This document shows positions 22,314-33,051 of a DNA stretch of 64,000 bases, in pieces. The DNA lies in contig OZ218954.1 in the NCBI GenBank assembly GCA_965112735.1, positions 3,410,001 to 3,474,000 of the forward strand, written 5' to 3'. The stretch comes from Phaeosaccion multiseriatum. Its lineage: Eukaryota; Ochrophyta, other classes. The stretch's first letter is position 1, and each line of letters starts with the position of its first letter. A model generated the notes under the pieces. It ran no database searches. It was not told where the DNA came from and was given only the letters and a program-made list of their open reading frames with translations. Both the position numbers and the translations under genes were made by a program.

Positions 22314-23813
22314 TCACCATTTTCCGTACCTTCGACGCTTCGCCCCCGACCAGCCTCCCCCATAGCTGTAACCTCCCCCGTAGCCGTAGCCCCCACCCCC
22401 CCCCCACGTGTAGGAGCCTTTCGCTCTCTTGGCCGCCCCACCACGGGGACCAGAGGCCACGGGCTTCCATCTCAATGCTTGCATTTCCTGCTTCAGAAAA
22501 CGCACAAAGTACGCCATTCTGTTGACGGCGTCCTTCAGGCCCAGGCACCAGGAGCAGTAAGCGTTTTCGGTGGCCGCCACGAGCGCGAATGTCTTTTCGG
22601 AGTGCTGACCAAAAAGCATGAGCTCGTCTCCGCTGATCACCGTCTTATGCAGCGCCGCTTTGCCTCCACAGCTGTCCAGATACTCCCGAAACTGCAGAAT
22701 CTCGGTCTCGCCCATGGCGTCCAAGGCCTCCGCGGTGTATCCGTACCTAGAGAGACACCAGTCTTTGTCCACGTATCTGGCGTGCTCAAACCTGTGGCCC
22801 TTGTACTTGCCCACGGAGAAGACCGAGTCTGCTCGGGGGGGGGGGAGCGATGGAGTGTCCCTGTCACCGGGCTTGGAGGCGGAGGAGTCCTCTCCTTTGA
22901 CAGCAGCAGCAGCAGCAGCAGCAGGAGTAGCTTCTTTGCTTTCTCCTTCCCCGTCCCCGGGACCCCCTCCTCCTGAATCTCCTCCTCCACCTTCCTCCGT
23001 CCGCGTATCTGCTGCTAAATCGTTGTCGCCCCCGCTGCGAAGAAGGGAATCGAGCAACTGGAGTGTCTTCGCTCTTTTGTTGTTCACCTGAGCCTCTGCT
23101 CCCGCCCTGTGTGCATTGTCCTCCGCTTGCTCCGTTGTCGTTTTCCTCGGTCGGCCTGCTCCGCCACGCCTTCCTCCCCTCCCCTCAGAAAATGGCAAGG
23201 GCTCATCCCCATACGCTTTGTAGTGGTCTGTGATTCTCTGGCTGAGCGCTGCCTTTGTCCCACTTATCGCTACTCCAAGGCCTTTGGCGGTCTCCTTCAG
23301 GTCCTTAAGCGATTGTGTGCTGCCTACTTTCTTCTGCTGCTCCTTAGTGAGAGATCGCTCAGCTGCTGCTGCTGCTGCTCCTGCTGCTGCTGCTGCCTCC
23401 ACTGCGGCGGCCCCTCGCTCCTCCACGGGAGCTTCCTCCGCGCTGACGCCCTCCTGCTGCTTGACGTAGAAGAGGAAGTCTCTCAGCCAAAAGGGAGGCT
23501 CCTTCTCCTCCTTGGCCCACGCCACCCAGTCCTTGTTGTTGGCCCGCGCAGTGCTGTAGGCCTTGCCCTTCAGCCATGCAGGACCTTGCTCAAACGTCGT
23601 GTCGCCCGAGGTGAGTGACAGCGGTCCGTCGAACACGGAGGGCATGTCCAGGTAGCTCCGTAGAGGTACGATATCTGGCGGCACATCCTCCACCGACAAT
23701 CGCTTCACGCATCGAGCAAAGGCTTTCCGTTTCTTGACGACGTCCGCGAAGGATTCCCCGTTGGCCAGGAAGGTGCTTCCCAGCAGCTCGACTGGCTTTG
23801 TAGAAGAGTTCAT
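22314..23813 (-). CDS. Protein with SAP-like segment, ExoX-C-like segments and Gly/Tyr-rich tail
   Basis: A 499-aa single-exon ORF from ATG 23813, probably a nucleic-acid-binding nuclear protein of unknown role. Residues about 75-125 (GKAYSTARANNKDWVAWA...FLFYVKQQ), 350-400 (VGKYKGHRFEHARYVDKDWC...FREYLDS) and 410-455 (LFGQHSEKTFALVAATENAYCSWC...FVRFLKQE) share a G-K-x-K/S-F...Y/W-W...F-x-x-Y/F-L pattern. It resembles the small domain found at the C-terminus of exonuclease X-like proteins. Between the first two lies a SAP-like helix-extended-helix (LKDLKETAKGLGVAISGTKAALSQRI), a DNA-binding motif. The last 40 residues are rich in Gly, Tyr, Arg and Lys and resemble RGG-type RNA-binding tails. 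No nuclease active site is visible. A (CTC)n run at 22230-22306 lies just past the stop. It is divergent from the gene at 24012. Confidence 0.7.
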   Translation of the reverse strand: MNSSTKPVELLGSTFLANGESFADVVKKRKAFARCVKRLSVEDVPPDIVPLRSYLDMPSVFDGPLSLTSGDTTFEQGPAWLKGKAYSTARANNKDWVAWAKEEKEPPFWLRDFLFYVKQQEGVSAEEAPVEERGAAAVEAAAAAGAAAAAAERSLTKEQQKKVGSTQSLKDLKETAKGLGVAISGTKAALSQRITDHYKAYGDEPLPFSEGRGGRRGGAGRPRKTTTEQAEDNAHRAGAEAQVNNKRAKTLQLLDSLLRSGGDNDLAADTRTEEGGGGDSGGGGPGDGEGESKEATPAAAAAAAVKGEDSSASKPGDRDTPSLPPPRADSVFSVGKYKGHRFEHARYVDKDWCLSRYGYTAEALDAMGETEILQFREYLDSCGGKAALHKTVISGDELMLFGQHSEKTFALVAATENAYCSWCLGLKDAVNRMAYFVRFLKQEMQALRWKPVASGPRGGAAKRAKGSYTWGGGGGYGYGGGYSYGGGWSGAKRRRYGKW

Positions 23814-24011
23814 TCGTGCTCTGCTACACTTCTTGTCACACAGCTGTCAGTTGGCAGTTGGGTTGGGAAAAATGGAAAGAAAAAAGATCGAAAAAAGGAG
23901 GAAGGCCGGCATCTGTGATGGGCATTGGTGCTCCAAAATCTCCTCCGGTATCAGACAGTGGACTGGTTCAAGAAGGGAGGAGGAGGAGGAGGAGGAGAGA
24001 AAAGGGGAGCA

Positions 24012-24998
24012 ATGTCGGAGGAGGCGGCGTCAACAGCTGCTGCCGCGGCGGCTGCTTCCTGCCGTACTGATACTTTGCCCTCCTCCCGGATCTCTGCTCG
24101 TCGCCAAGCTGCAGGCGGAAGCAGTGACTCCAGCAATTCCAGCAGCAGCGCCAAGGGCGCAGTGAGAGAGATTGTGGAAAAGATTTTTTTGCTTGACGAC
24201 GAGTTCAATCGGCTGACGCAGGCGAGGGCCGCCATCGCTACGGAGATCGAAACCCTGGGAAGAGAGGAAGAGTCGCTTGAGAGGACTCTCAAGGCACATT
24301 CTGTAGGGGGGGGAGGGGCCAGAGCCCCAGTACCAGCACCAACCGCGGCAGCGGCAGCGGCAGCAGCGCCAGCAGCGCCAGTAATAACAGTCGCACTAGC
24401 ACCACCACCAGCACCAGCTACACCTGCAGCGATAGTAGACACTCCCAAGTGCAGGCCCCCAGAGGAATGGGTAACCTTCCTCCCGTACGCGCCAGTGTGC
24501 CCCCCAAGGAAGAAGAGGCGCAAGTTTCTAGCCTCTGTGCCCGTCAACAGGCCGGGGTCTCCCTCTGGAGGTGGCGCCGCAGTGGATACGGATGTGGATG
24601 CGCATGCCGGTGCTGAAGCTGGAGCTAGTGGAGGCGGGGGCCCCATGGGGAGTGATCCTCAGGGCGGACAAAGGAACGAACAAGAGGGCGAAGACGAGGA
24701 CGATGACGATGAAGAAGAGGACGACGACGACCTCTTGATGAGCGAGGGTGAGGAAGACAGTAGCGACGCTGACAGGGGTGATGGTGGGAGGGGCAACGAC
24801 GACCATGCTGGTGCTCGCGGCGCTAGGGCTGGACCTCCTCCCCCTCCCCGTCCTGCTTCTGCTGCTCCTACTGCTGCTGCTGCCGGTGAGGGTGCTGCTG
24901 CTGCTGCTGCTACTGCTGCTGACGGTGGTGGTGCTGCCTGTGGTGGTGGTGGTGGTGGTGGTGGTAGTGGTGGTGGCGATGGTATCCCCGGCGGTTGA
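24012..24998 (+). CDS. Hypothetical acidic coiled-coil protein
   Basis: A 328-aa ORF from ATG 24012 (ATG chosen because the longer frame upstream only starts at non-ATG codons and is Lys/Gly-rich). I do not recognise a family. Residues about 50-100 form a likely coiled coil (REIVEKIFLLDDEFNRLTQA ... EIETLGREEESLERTL). Residues about 150-175 read PPEEWVTFLPYAPVCPPRKKRRKFL, containing a basic nuclear-localisation-like cluster. Residues about 215-265 are a run of Asp/Glu (EDEDDDDEEEDDDDLL), and the C-terminus is Ala/Gly low complexity. The mix of coiled coil, NLS-like cluster and acidic stretch would suit a chromatin-associated subunit, but this is inference only. It is transcribed away from the SAP-like gene with about 200 bp between the starts. 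Confidence 0.5.
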   Translation: MSEEAASTAAAAAAASCRTDTLPSSRISARRQAAGGSSDSSNSSSSAKGAVREIVEKIFLLDDEFNRLTQARAAIATEIETLGREEESLERTLKAHSVGGGGARAPVPAPTAAAAAAAAPAAPVITVALAPPPAPATPAAIVDTPKCRPPEEWVTFLPYAPVCPPRKKRRKFLASVPVNRPGSPSGGGAAVDTDVDAHAGAEAGASGGGGPMGSDPQGGQRNEQEGEDEDDDDEEEDDDDLLMSEGEEDSSDADRGDGGRGNDDHAGARGARAGPPPPPRPASAAPTAAAAGEGAAAAAATAADGGGAACGGGGGGGGSGGGDGIPGG

Positions 24999-26259
24999 GA
25001 ATGATTGGGTACGGTAACACACAATTCGCCGATGCGTTGAGATACTCACGAGTCAGTACGACGCTCCGCGATGCTCAAGCATCGAACGCGGTGAGTTACA
25101 CGCACGCACACACACACACACACCTGCTTTGCTCTACACCGGGCGAGAAGGAGTCTGCCTACCGGCCAGTGAGCGACCGCCTGCGCCTGCCGGCCCCGTG
25201 GGTAGGGTAGCCTGCGCGTCGTGCATAGGTGCATATCTGTTGCCAGCACGGGCACGCACACGAGCACGAAGCCCAATGGGCATGAGAACAGCACTTCTAT
25301 CTCTGCAGCCCCTTCGCCGGCCACAATACAGGAGGGTAGGAGGGAATGTCTTTCTGAGGGGCTCCATCCCTAGTCAGCGGCTCCTGACTCCTGACTCCAG
25401 ACACCGTACCGACAACGGACGCGAGGGAAGAGTTCACACTCTTTCTCAAATGTCTCAACTCGGAAGCTCGTGGGGGGGGGGGATGGCTGTGAGGGCTTGA
25501 AGTGTTTGTTTATTTCGAGTGCTCAGTTTCCGTACAAACGAAGAGAGAGAAGAAAGGGGGCGGTGCGTTTTGCTCTCACTCACCGTCGAAAGACAGCTTC
25601 AATGAATTTGGAAACGACGAGATGGGTCCGGGGAGCAAGTGACTTTGCGCCCTCGAGGAAGATCCTCTGCCCGTCGCAAAGGGCAAAGGGCAGAGAGCAC
25701 AGAGCTCAGAGCAGCGAGAAGAGGGCACAAAGCAGAGGGCAGAGAGCAGAGAGAAGAGGGCACAGAGCAGATGGCAGAGGGCAGATGGCAGCGGGCGGAT
25801 GGCAGAGAGCACAGAGCAGATGGCAGAGGGCAGAAGGGCAGAGGTGTCTTTAGTGCTTGATACGAGTGGAACGGAGGAGCGTGGATGCGTCTGCCGTGGG
25901 TACGTCCGTCTGCCAGTCGCGGAGGAAGGTTGGGGGGGAGACGGTCACGGACCAAGAGGAGGGACAGAGGCGGGGCCGACTGGTGCAGATGTTGGTAGTC
26001 GGGGAGAAGGCGAAGGTGGTACCCACAAGTCATCAAAAGACAAGAGGGCGGGAAGGGAGAAGAAGTGTTTATTTGGTGGTGATGAGGCCGCGGCTTGTGG
26101 TCGTGAGGACCCTTCCACGTTCTAGCAAGATGGAACCCTGAAGAGAGAGAGGGGGGCATAACTGCGGAAGAACCTAAAAATGCACATATCACACACGCAA
26201 GGGAACAATGAGAATCAAGTGTTGTATTTACAATAAAGGCAAGCACTAGGGGGAAGTTT
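24999..26259. other. Gene-poor stretch with a minisatellite
   Basis: No coding region can be supported here. The open frames are short, mutually overlapping and of low-complexity composition. The region includes a (CA)n run near 25102-25120 and the GCAGAG-type minisatellite at 25675-25850. It separates the stop of the hypothetical acidic gene from the 3' end of the PPR gene at 26260. Confidence 0.7.
25675..25850. repeat. GGCAGAGAGCACAGAGCA-type minisatellite
   Basis: Irregular tandem copies of GGCAGAG, AGCAGAGAG, GAGCACAGAG and GATGGCAGAG words over ~175 bp. It is stop-free in several frames, but only because of its composition. Confidence 0.8.
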
Positions 26260-27198
26260 TTACTGCATCTTCCCAAGCTCTGCCTTTGCCCCTGCCTCCT
26301 CCAGCGCTTTCCTCTGCTCCTGCATTTCCTTGAGAAGCTGCAGCGCCTCCTTCATCTGCCCAGCCTTCCCAAGATAGTCCAAGACGAGAGTGTACGTGAT
26401 GACGTCAGGCGGTGTGCCGTTGGCCTTCATGTGATCCAACACGTCCAGCACCTTCCTCCATTGCCCGGCCTTCCCACATGCGTCAATCGCCAGTGTGTAC
26501 GTAGCCATGTCTATGGGCGTGTGTCCATTTGCGGTCATCTGTTGCACAAGATCCAAAATGGTTTGGCAGAGCAGCGGTGGGGCAGCTCCTCCTCCTCCTC
26601 CTCCCTCTCCTTCTTGTCGCCCCCCTTCATCAACACTCGCAGCCGCATCCGCCACGGCAGAGATGGAAGTGGTATAGTCAATAGCCCTTGGAGTTAGACC
26701 TCCCTCCTCCTTCATCTCCACCAGCAGGCCTAGAATCGTCTTGTATTGCCCGCCCTTCCTCGCCGTCTCGATCGCCATCGAGTAAGTAAACTTGTTTGGT
26801 GTGAGCCCGGCTTGCTTCATCTCCACCAGCAGAGCAAGCCCGTCCTCCCACATTCCGCACCTTCCGAAAGCATTAATGGCAGCGCCAAAGCTATTTACGT
26901 CGGGCTGCAGGCCCGACTCCTTGGCCTGGATCCATGCCTGTCTCACCCCTTCTCCGTCTTTGTGAGAACACCTCTTTCTGATAGCCTCCATTAACTTGAT
27001 CTGTCTTCCCTTGTCCTCCCTTGCACTTTCCCCCCGGCTTCTCACTTCGTTACTCATGCTCCTCCTCCGCGGCACTGCCGCTGACGAGGCTCCAACGCGC
27101 ACACCCGCGTCCTGCGCTCTGCTGGCGATTGCTGTTGCTGCATAAGCCCTACCCCCTGAAGCAGAGCAGCATCGCCTCATCGCTCCTAGTAGCGACAT
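26260..27198 (-). CDS. PPR protein (about six motifs), probably organelle-targeted
   Basis: Single-exon PPR protein of 312 aa, likely an organelle RNA-binding factor. The true ATG is at 27198 (MSLLGAMRRCCSASGG). The first ~45 residues are rich in Arg, Ser and Ala with almost no acid, as expected of a mitochondrial or plastid presequence. Motifs include SGLQPD-VNSFGAAINAFGRCG, AGLTPN-KFTYSMAIETARKGG, GLTPR-AIDYTTSISAVAD, GHTPID-MATYTLAIDACGKAG and GTPPD-VITYTLVLDYLGKAG. The AIDYTT motif is split by a Glu/Gly-rich insert of about 25 residues (DEGGRQEGEGGGGGG) inside its helical hairpin. The C-terminus is a charged helix. Unlike the giant PPR gene its motifs are diverged from each other. It lies on the same strand as, and downstream of, the aldo-keto reductase gene. 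Confidence 0.85.
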   Translation of the reverse strand: MSLLGAMRRCCSASGGRAYAATAIASRAQDAGVRVGASSAAVPRRRSMSNEVRSRGESAREDKGRQIKLMEAIRKRCSHKDGEGVRQAWIQAKESGLQPDVNSFGAAINAFGRCGMWEDGLALLVEMKQAGLTPNKFTYSMAIETARKGGQYKTILGLLVEMKEEGGLTPRAIDYTTSISAVADAAASVDEGGRQEGEGGGGGGAAPPLLCQTILDLVQQMTANGHTPIDMATYTLAIDACGKAGQWRKVLDVLDHMKANGTPPDVITYTLVLDYLGKAGQMKEALQLLKEMQEQRKALEEAGAKAELGKMQ

Positions 27199-27978
27199 AG
27201 TGTCACTCACTGAAGAGATAAGGTGAAGGGGGAACCGGAGAGAAGTGGATCAGCAGAGCTTTTTTGCTTCGCGGCTTCCACATCCAGAGTCACTCACAAA
27301 TGGTCAGTGATATTCTTCTTCTTTCCACACACACACACACACACACTTTCACACTTTCAGTTTCTTAGGTGATTCCTATTAAGTCAATAAAGTTTTCTTC
27401 TTTCCTCTTCTCGACTCTTCCCTCTCCGTCCTATAACCCCCTCCTGTCCTATCGTAGCCTCTAGAGCCCCTCTGCGTACAGAGAAGCGAGAAGACAAACT
27501 TTGAGAAACCTGACTACGAGCCATGATGGTAAATAATAAATTTAAAAGTTAAAGTGTACGTTTAATGCAGAGAAGCGCCCCCCCCCCTCTGCCCCACCCT
27601 GCCCCTCCTCTTGTCCCTCCGTCTCTCGAGCTTCTCTCTCTCTGTCTGTCTGTCTGTCTCTCCTCTGACTCCAGCAAGTCTCCAACCACCACCCCCCCCT
27701 CCCCCATCGGTCAAGGTTAACGCCTCTCTCTTTTCCTCCGTCCAGCCAGCCGCTGCTGGGAGGACCCCCCCCCCCCATTAGTCTGTCCATCCGTCTGCTC
27801 CACACCTTCCCATTCATCTTCGTTGGATGGAGTATGTGTCCGTGCGTGTGTGTGTGTGCGCGTGAAGGAAAGCTACTGAGTGGCTCTTCTCCTTCCCCCC
27901 CTCTCCCACTCTCTGTGTCCAACTCCAGCCTCCCTCCTCCCTCCTCTCCCTATCATCCCCCCACCTCTTCTCCCTCCC
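27199..27978. other. Intergenic region between the aldo-keto reductase stop and the PPR start
   Basis: No gene is supported. It contains (CA)n at 27330-27347, a T/C-rich stretch and long C runs. It should hold the terminator of the aldo-keto reductase gene and the promoter of the PPR gene, both on the - strand. No individual motif could be assigned. Confidence 0.6.
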
Positions 27979-30900
27979 CTACTCCAAATCTCTCGTCCAA
28001 GCCGTGCCGGTCCGTTGTGTGAACATCTTCTGCCTCCTTGGGTCCGGCGCATCGCTCTTCCTCAATGCCTCTCCCGACCCCCTCTTGTTTCGATAGGCCT
28101 CGTAAGCCTTGTCTAACTCCGCTACCTCTTCTGCCACCAGTTTCCATTGGAGGCACCCGACCAGCTCTCTCGCCTGTGCCAGAGACGTGAGGCCTGGCAA
28201 GGGGACGGCACCCTTGAAACGCACATAGTTGAGAGCGATTTGGACCTGCAAAAGAAGGGAAGGGTGGGTAGGTTTGAGAGAAGAGGGAGGGAGGGAGGAA
28301 GAGAGGGAGGGAGGGAGGGGGGAGGTGGGTAGGGCGCAGGGGATGGCAGTGGAGTATGGCAGTGGGGAGGCGGGCGGACGAGTAGGGTGAGGCGGTGCAA
28401 GGGTGTGTAGTTGGTTCAGAACAAAGCGCAAGAGAACACGGCTCACTATCCTTTTCCGCTCATCAGCAGCACTGCGCCTCCCTACCCTCTTCCCCCTCCC
28501 TTCCTCCCACACCCCCCCCCCACTCAACACTCAAAACTCACCGTGGACACAACCACCTCTCTAAGTTTGGGCTCCTCCACCTCCTCCATCATTTGATCCA
28601 TCCCGAGGTCCTCCACCTCCTGCATATAGTCCTCCCACTTTTCAATCTTGGCGAAGTCTTCCTCGTAGATACGCGCTTGAATCACGTCCACGAGTCTCTC
28701 CAGGCACTTGTGAATCGGTTGGAGGGGCTCAAGGTCTTCGAAGTTGTACTTCGGGGGGCCCATTTTGCCGCCCGTGGGGTTTCCAGCCGTGTAGATACCA
28801 GTGGCAAGGCCCTATTGTGCGTTGTGTGCGTGTTTGTGTGCGTGTGTTGTAGGGTGGAATAAGGTTGGGGACACGAGGGAGGTCGGGTGGGATAAGGCAG
28901 GGCAGGGTGGGGTAGGGCAGGATGGGGGGGGGTACGGGACAAAGTACGGTAGGGAAGGGGGCACTCACGAGGTTAATCAACTTCAACTTCCACCGAAGCC
29001 CAATCAACTTAAACTTCAACTGAAACCCCCACTCAACCCACCTGAGCCAGCGGAGTGTGGGCAATGGGCACGATCCCCATGTCCAGGCATGCCTGTATGG
29101 TGCCATCCAGGTAGGCCTCCTGGTTGACGATGGAGAACTCCACTTGGTTGCTCACAAGCTTGGCTCCATACTTGTCCAAGCGCTCTGCAAAGTCCTCCAT
29201 CTCTTCGGCGTTCATGTCAGTCACGCCAATAAACCTTTGGGGAGGAATGGGGGTGGGGTAGGACGGGATGGAGCACGTGTGTGTTACAGCACGCATACAC
29301 CCATACACACGGGAAGGCACACGAATACACACACACACACACGCACACACACACACGAATACACACACACGCACACACACACTCACACACACGAATACAC
29401 ACATACACGCACACACACACATGAATACACATGCACACACTCACTTGCACAGGCCTTCCTCCACGCAGACGGAGAGCCCTTCCGCCAAGGCATCAAGCCC
29501 TCCAATGTAAGGGAACTCAAGCTTCGGCACCTGGCAGATACACCAACACCAAGGGGGGGGGGGAGGACAAAGGCAGTCGGTCGGTCGGTCGGTCCAAAGG
29601 CTTCCTTCTCGAAAATCAAAATCGAGGTGATGCAGACCACTTGGGTGTTGGGAACCGCTTACGGCTCTCAGTGTGACACTTTTATATCGTACTTACTCTT
29701 ACGCACCTGATACAACTCGATGCTTGGCAAGTCCAACCGGGCGAGAGAAGCCTTCAGCGCCACTGCAATCGCCCGTCTACCGCCCCTAATGGTGGGGAGG
29801 AGACTCATCCCGCGGCGGAGGTTCAACAAGGGCAGAGGGTTGTACCTGGCTGCCACCATGGTTGGTTCCTCCTGCGGCAGTTCATTGCAAATAGGAATTG
29901 ACATTGAGTTGCATGAATGGATGAAAACATTGCACGAACACACACGCACACACACAGAGAACACAGGTGGTGGAGTGGAACGCCAAGACAACGACCAAGT
30001 GTCAAATTAAGGCATACGCTCCTCCTCCTCCTCGTCCTCCTCCTCCTCCTCCTCCTCCTCCTCCTCCTCCCCATTCCTCCTCTTCCTTCCCCCCCCCCCC
30101 CTCCTCCTCCTCTGTAGACTATATTCTCACCCCCTCTGTCCCATTTTCGATGCACCACGCAACGAGATCCTCTGCGGAGAGGTCGTCTTTGAAGCGTTCG
30201 CACTGGTACAGCTCAGACGTGTCGTAGTAGCTAATGCCTGATGGGTAGGTAGGTGGGTAGGTAGGTGGGTAGGTAGGTAGGTAGGTAGGCAGGTAGGGTG
30301 GTAGAGGGAGGGAAGCGAGAGGCAGGAGAGAAGGAAGGGATAGGAAGAGGAAGAAGGAAGGCAATGGAGAGGAAGAAGCGATAAGGAAGGAAGCGATAAT
30401 AAACTGATGGAACTTGAAATAAAAAAAAAACACTCCAACCCACCCACACCCACCGTTCCGAGCGAGCAGGTCAAAGGCCTTGACGAGCCCTTTTCGGCTG
30501 TGAATGCGCTTCTTGTACTTCTTTCGATCCTTCTTGGTGGGCTTCTCTACAAAGTCCTCCTCCGGGTCACCCCAGCGCATTGTCCCCACACCCATGTTGT
30601 TGGGGATGGAGAACTTGGTGGGGTCACGGGGTTCCCTAGTGAGAGGGGGGGGGGGGATAGAGAGAGTGGGGAGAATGAACAGAGGAGGTGCTTCAATAAC
30701 AGGCTTCATTTGAAGAGGTGTCAAGGATGGACGGGATAGGGAGGAGGGAGGACGGAAGGAAGAATAGACGTGAGTAGCCAAATACCAACGGGGTGGGGTG
30801 ATGTGCCGTGGTGATGCATGCATTGGACTTGTACCAGCCAAGCCTCCCCTCCTCCCTCCCTCTCACTTCTTTTTCTTGGTCGGCTGCGCAGGCTTCAGCG

Positions 30901-31732
30901 CACTCCTGGACCCCTCCCGCTCCAGCTGCTCCAGCCTTTGCTGCATCTCCTTCTCCTTTTGTCTCTCTCTAAACTCCTCCACCCTCTTGCGCTTCGCTGC
31001 CTCATCCGCCTCCGACTCCACCGGTGCCTCAAGTGAAGCCATCATCTCCAGCCGTTTGAGCTGGGCAGCCGGGTCCTCGTCTAGCAGCTGGGCAGCCGGG
31101 TCAGCATCATCATCATCACCGCCTACCGCTGCTGCTGTTGCCTTCTTCGGTCTCCTCGTCGCCTTCACCTTCTTCTTCGTGTCCGCCCCTCCTCCCCTAT
31201 CGTCCGCCAGCAATTCCAGCTCCTTCAGTCGGGCAGCTGGGTCATCCTCCTCGCCGCCAATCGCTGTTGCCTTCGTCGGTCTCCTCCTTGTCGGCTTCAC
31301 CTTCCTCTTCGTTTCCTCTGCTCCTCCTCCTCCTCCACTGCCCTTGACGACCTTCCGCACTGCTGGAGTCGGGATTGCCTCGTCATCCTCTTCATCACCC
31401 ATTCTTACTTCGGGGGTCTTCCTCCGAGGCTTGAACTTCTTCACTTTCTTCGCCTTGGGCTTGTCCTCATCGTCGTCGTCAGCAAAATCATCGTCCTCCT
31501 TGGCCATCAACTTGCTGCTCTCGCTGGCTCTACTGCTGCTGACGATGCTCATGCCCCCGACGCGGATACCCCTTCCGCTTCCCACACTGCTGAAGCTCTT
31601 GGCCCATGTCTTGCTGCAACTGCTACTTCTGCTGCTGCTGCTCGTCGTGGCGGCCAAGGGCCCCTGAAAGGCAACCACTTGTGCCACAGAGAGCAGCAGG
31701 AGTGTGGCCACCACAACACGCTGCCGCGCCAT
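27979..31732 (-). CDS. Plastid-targeted aldo-keto reductase family protein, 8 exons, catalytic tetrad incomplete
   Basis: Relative of the plant plastid NAD(P)-linked oxidoreductase (AKR) group. Exons 31732-30867, 30635-30454, 30237-30131, 29871-29707, 29530-29445, 29234-29042, 28811-28542 and 28245-27979 splice in frame to 711 aa. The 302-codon first exon looks like a complete gene ending in TGA, but that TGA lies within the donor AA|GTGAGA, and splicing joins KKKK to EPRDPTKFSIPNNMGVGTMR. Residues 1-25 are a signal peptide ending VVAFQGP, an ASAFAP-type plastid entry site, followed by a Ser-rich transit region and a Lys/Asp-rich linker with a repeated ~50-residue basic-acidic unit. The AKR barrel shows NNMGVGTMRWGD, GISYYDTSELYQ (Asp and Tyr present), IGVTDMNAEEM, SNQVEFSIVN, IPIAH-like IVPIAHTPLAQG, and VQIALNYVRFKGAVPLPG. 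The catalytic Lys is Arg (VAARYNP) and the HWP His is absent (LYQVPKLEFP). An acidic helical insert precedes the last exon. Confidence 0.85.
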
Positions 31733-33051
31733 GTTGGGACCTCGAGACTGGCCCTCTTGCGCTGTACTCAACTCCCCCGCTCCGCTTCCTCTCCTCTTCC
31801 TCGGAAAAACACCTCTCTCAATGTATCAACGATGCAACGATGAGCTCATGCAAATATTTATTATGTCAACGGGGGCGGTCTTATCCTTTTTTAAGAAAGT
31901 GTCTTCTCCTAGGATACAGAGCTCTCGCCCCGCAACACTGAAGTTAGAGAAGACCCTTGCATACCAATGGCATGAGTTGTGTTCACACTCATCTACCTAA
32001 ACTCCACTCGCCCTCTCTCCTTGATTAAATTAATTATACCACTTATTAGGGCCGGAGGCTGGGGACAAAAAACAACAATAACCTCGGTCGTCCGCAGGAG
32101 ATGCTGTCATTAGAGATCCTTTCGCATCCCCCACTGCCAATGCCCTTCCCTTTTGGCCTCGTCCCCTCACACTCCTTGCCCCCCCCCTCCCTTCGCTTTT
32201 ATTGCAATCCTTTCCCTCCCTTCGCTACTTCACAGGGCCCGCGTACACCAATTTCACTCTGGACGGTACGATGCCACTATCCTTCTTCTTTCCTCCCTTT
32301 TCATGACCCTCCGTCTCTTCGTGAGATACCTGCTCCTCCCCCTTGTCTTCCGGTACAACCCCTCTCCCCTCTCCCCTTCCCTGCAGTTCTTTCCTTGGAC
32401 TTTTTTTCTCTCTCTCTCTCTTTCTTTCTCTCTTTCTCTCTCTCCATCTCTCTCTGTCCCCTCCCTGACTGTGGTACTTAGCTCTTCAGGCCAGAGTTGA
32501 CTCCGAGAAGGAGATTCGAGGTCCATCGATATATTTGATCCGCAAGTGTCTGCTCGATCTGGACCAGCCCCGCCCGCGGGCCCATCGTCACGACCCAGTG
32601 ACCAAGCAGAGAAGGTCCAAGCAGATGGGGGAGGGCAGGCTCTCTTCTGCGGCCACACACTGGCCCACGTCGACAGGAGTCCAGTTGCTTGCAGGAGCGC
32701 GCCAACGCTGAGGCTCGTCAACGACTGGACACCATCGACCTTCCCCTTGGCTTATTAGTTGTACTGTAGTATTTTTTTTGCCATACAAAAATGCATTATA
32801 CACCTGTTGTATTTACCCCCCGTATGCCTCTCTTTTTCATGCATAATAACATAATACACGTATAATACCTCCGACCCCCGATCATCACATCCCTCCACTT
32901 GCGAGTATCCCCTCTCCCTATCCATTGCACGTTTCATCGCCCTCTTCTCCGAGGGAAGCCTCTTTCCTCTTCCAAGTGGGGAGCAATTTACACTGGCTTT
33001 GTCAACAGAGCTCTGGATCCGTTCTTACAGCTCACAGCCTTCGTGACGCAC
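31733..33051. other. Intergenic spacer between the aldo-keto reductase and the YPR-repeat gene
   Basis: No gene is supported. It contains CT-rich stretches (32400-32460) and a copy of the array's 3' flank near 32545-32760. A T/A-rich part near 32765-32870 with TAATAC/ATAATA words may include the YPR-repeat gene's polyadenylation signal. Confidence 0.6.

Noticed and set aside
30863-31771. Stand-alone 302-codon plastid protein gene
   Set aside because: The terminal TGA lies in a good GT donor, and splicing gives an uninterrupted aldo-keto reductase with all phases matching. A retained-intron product remains possible.
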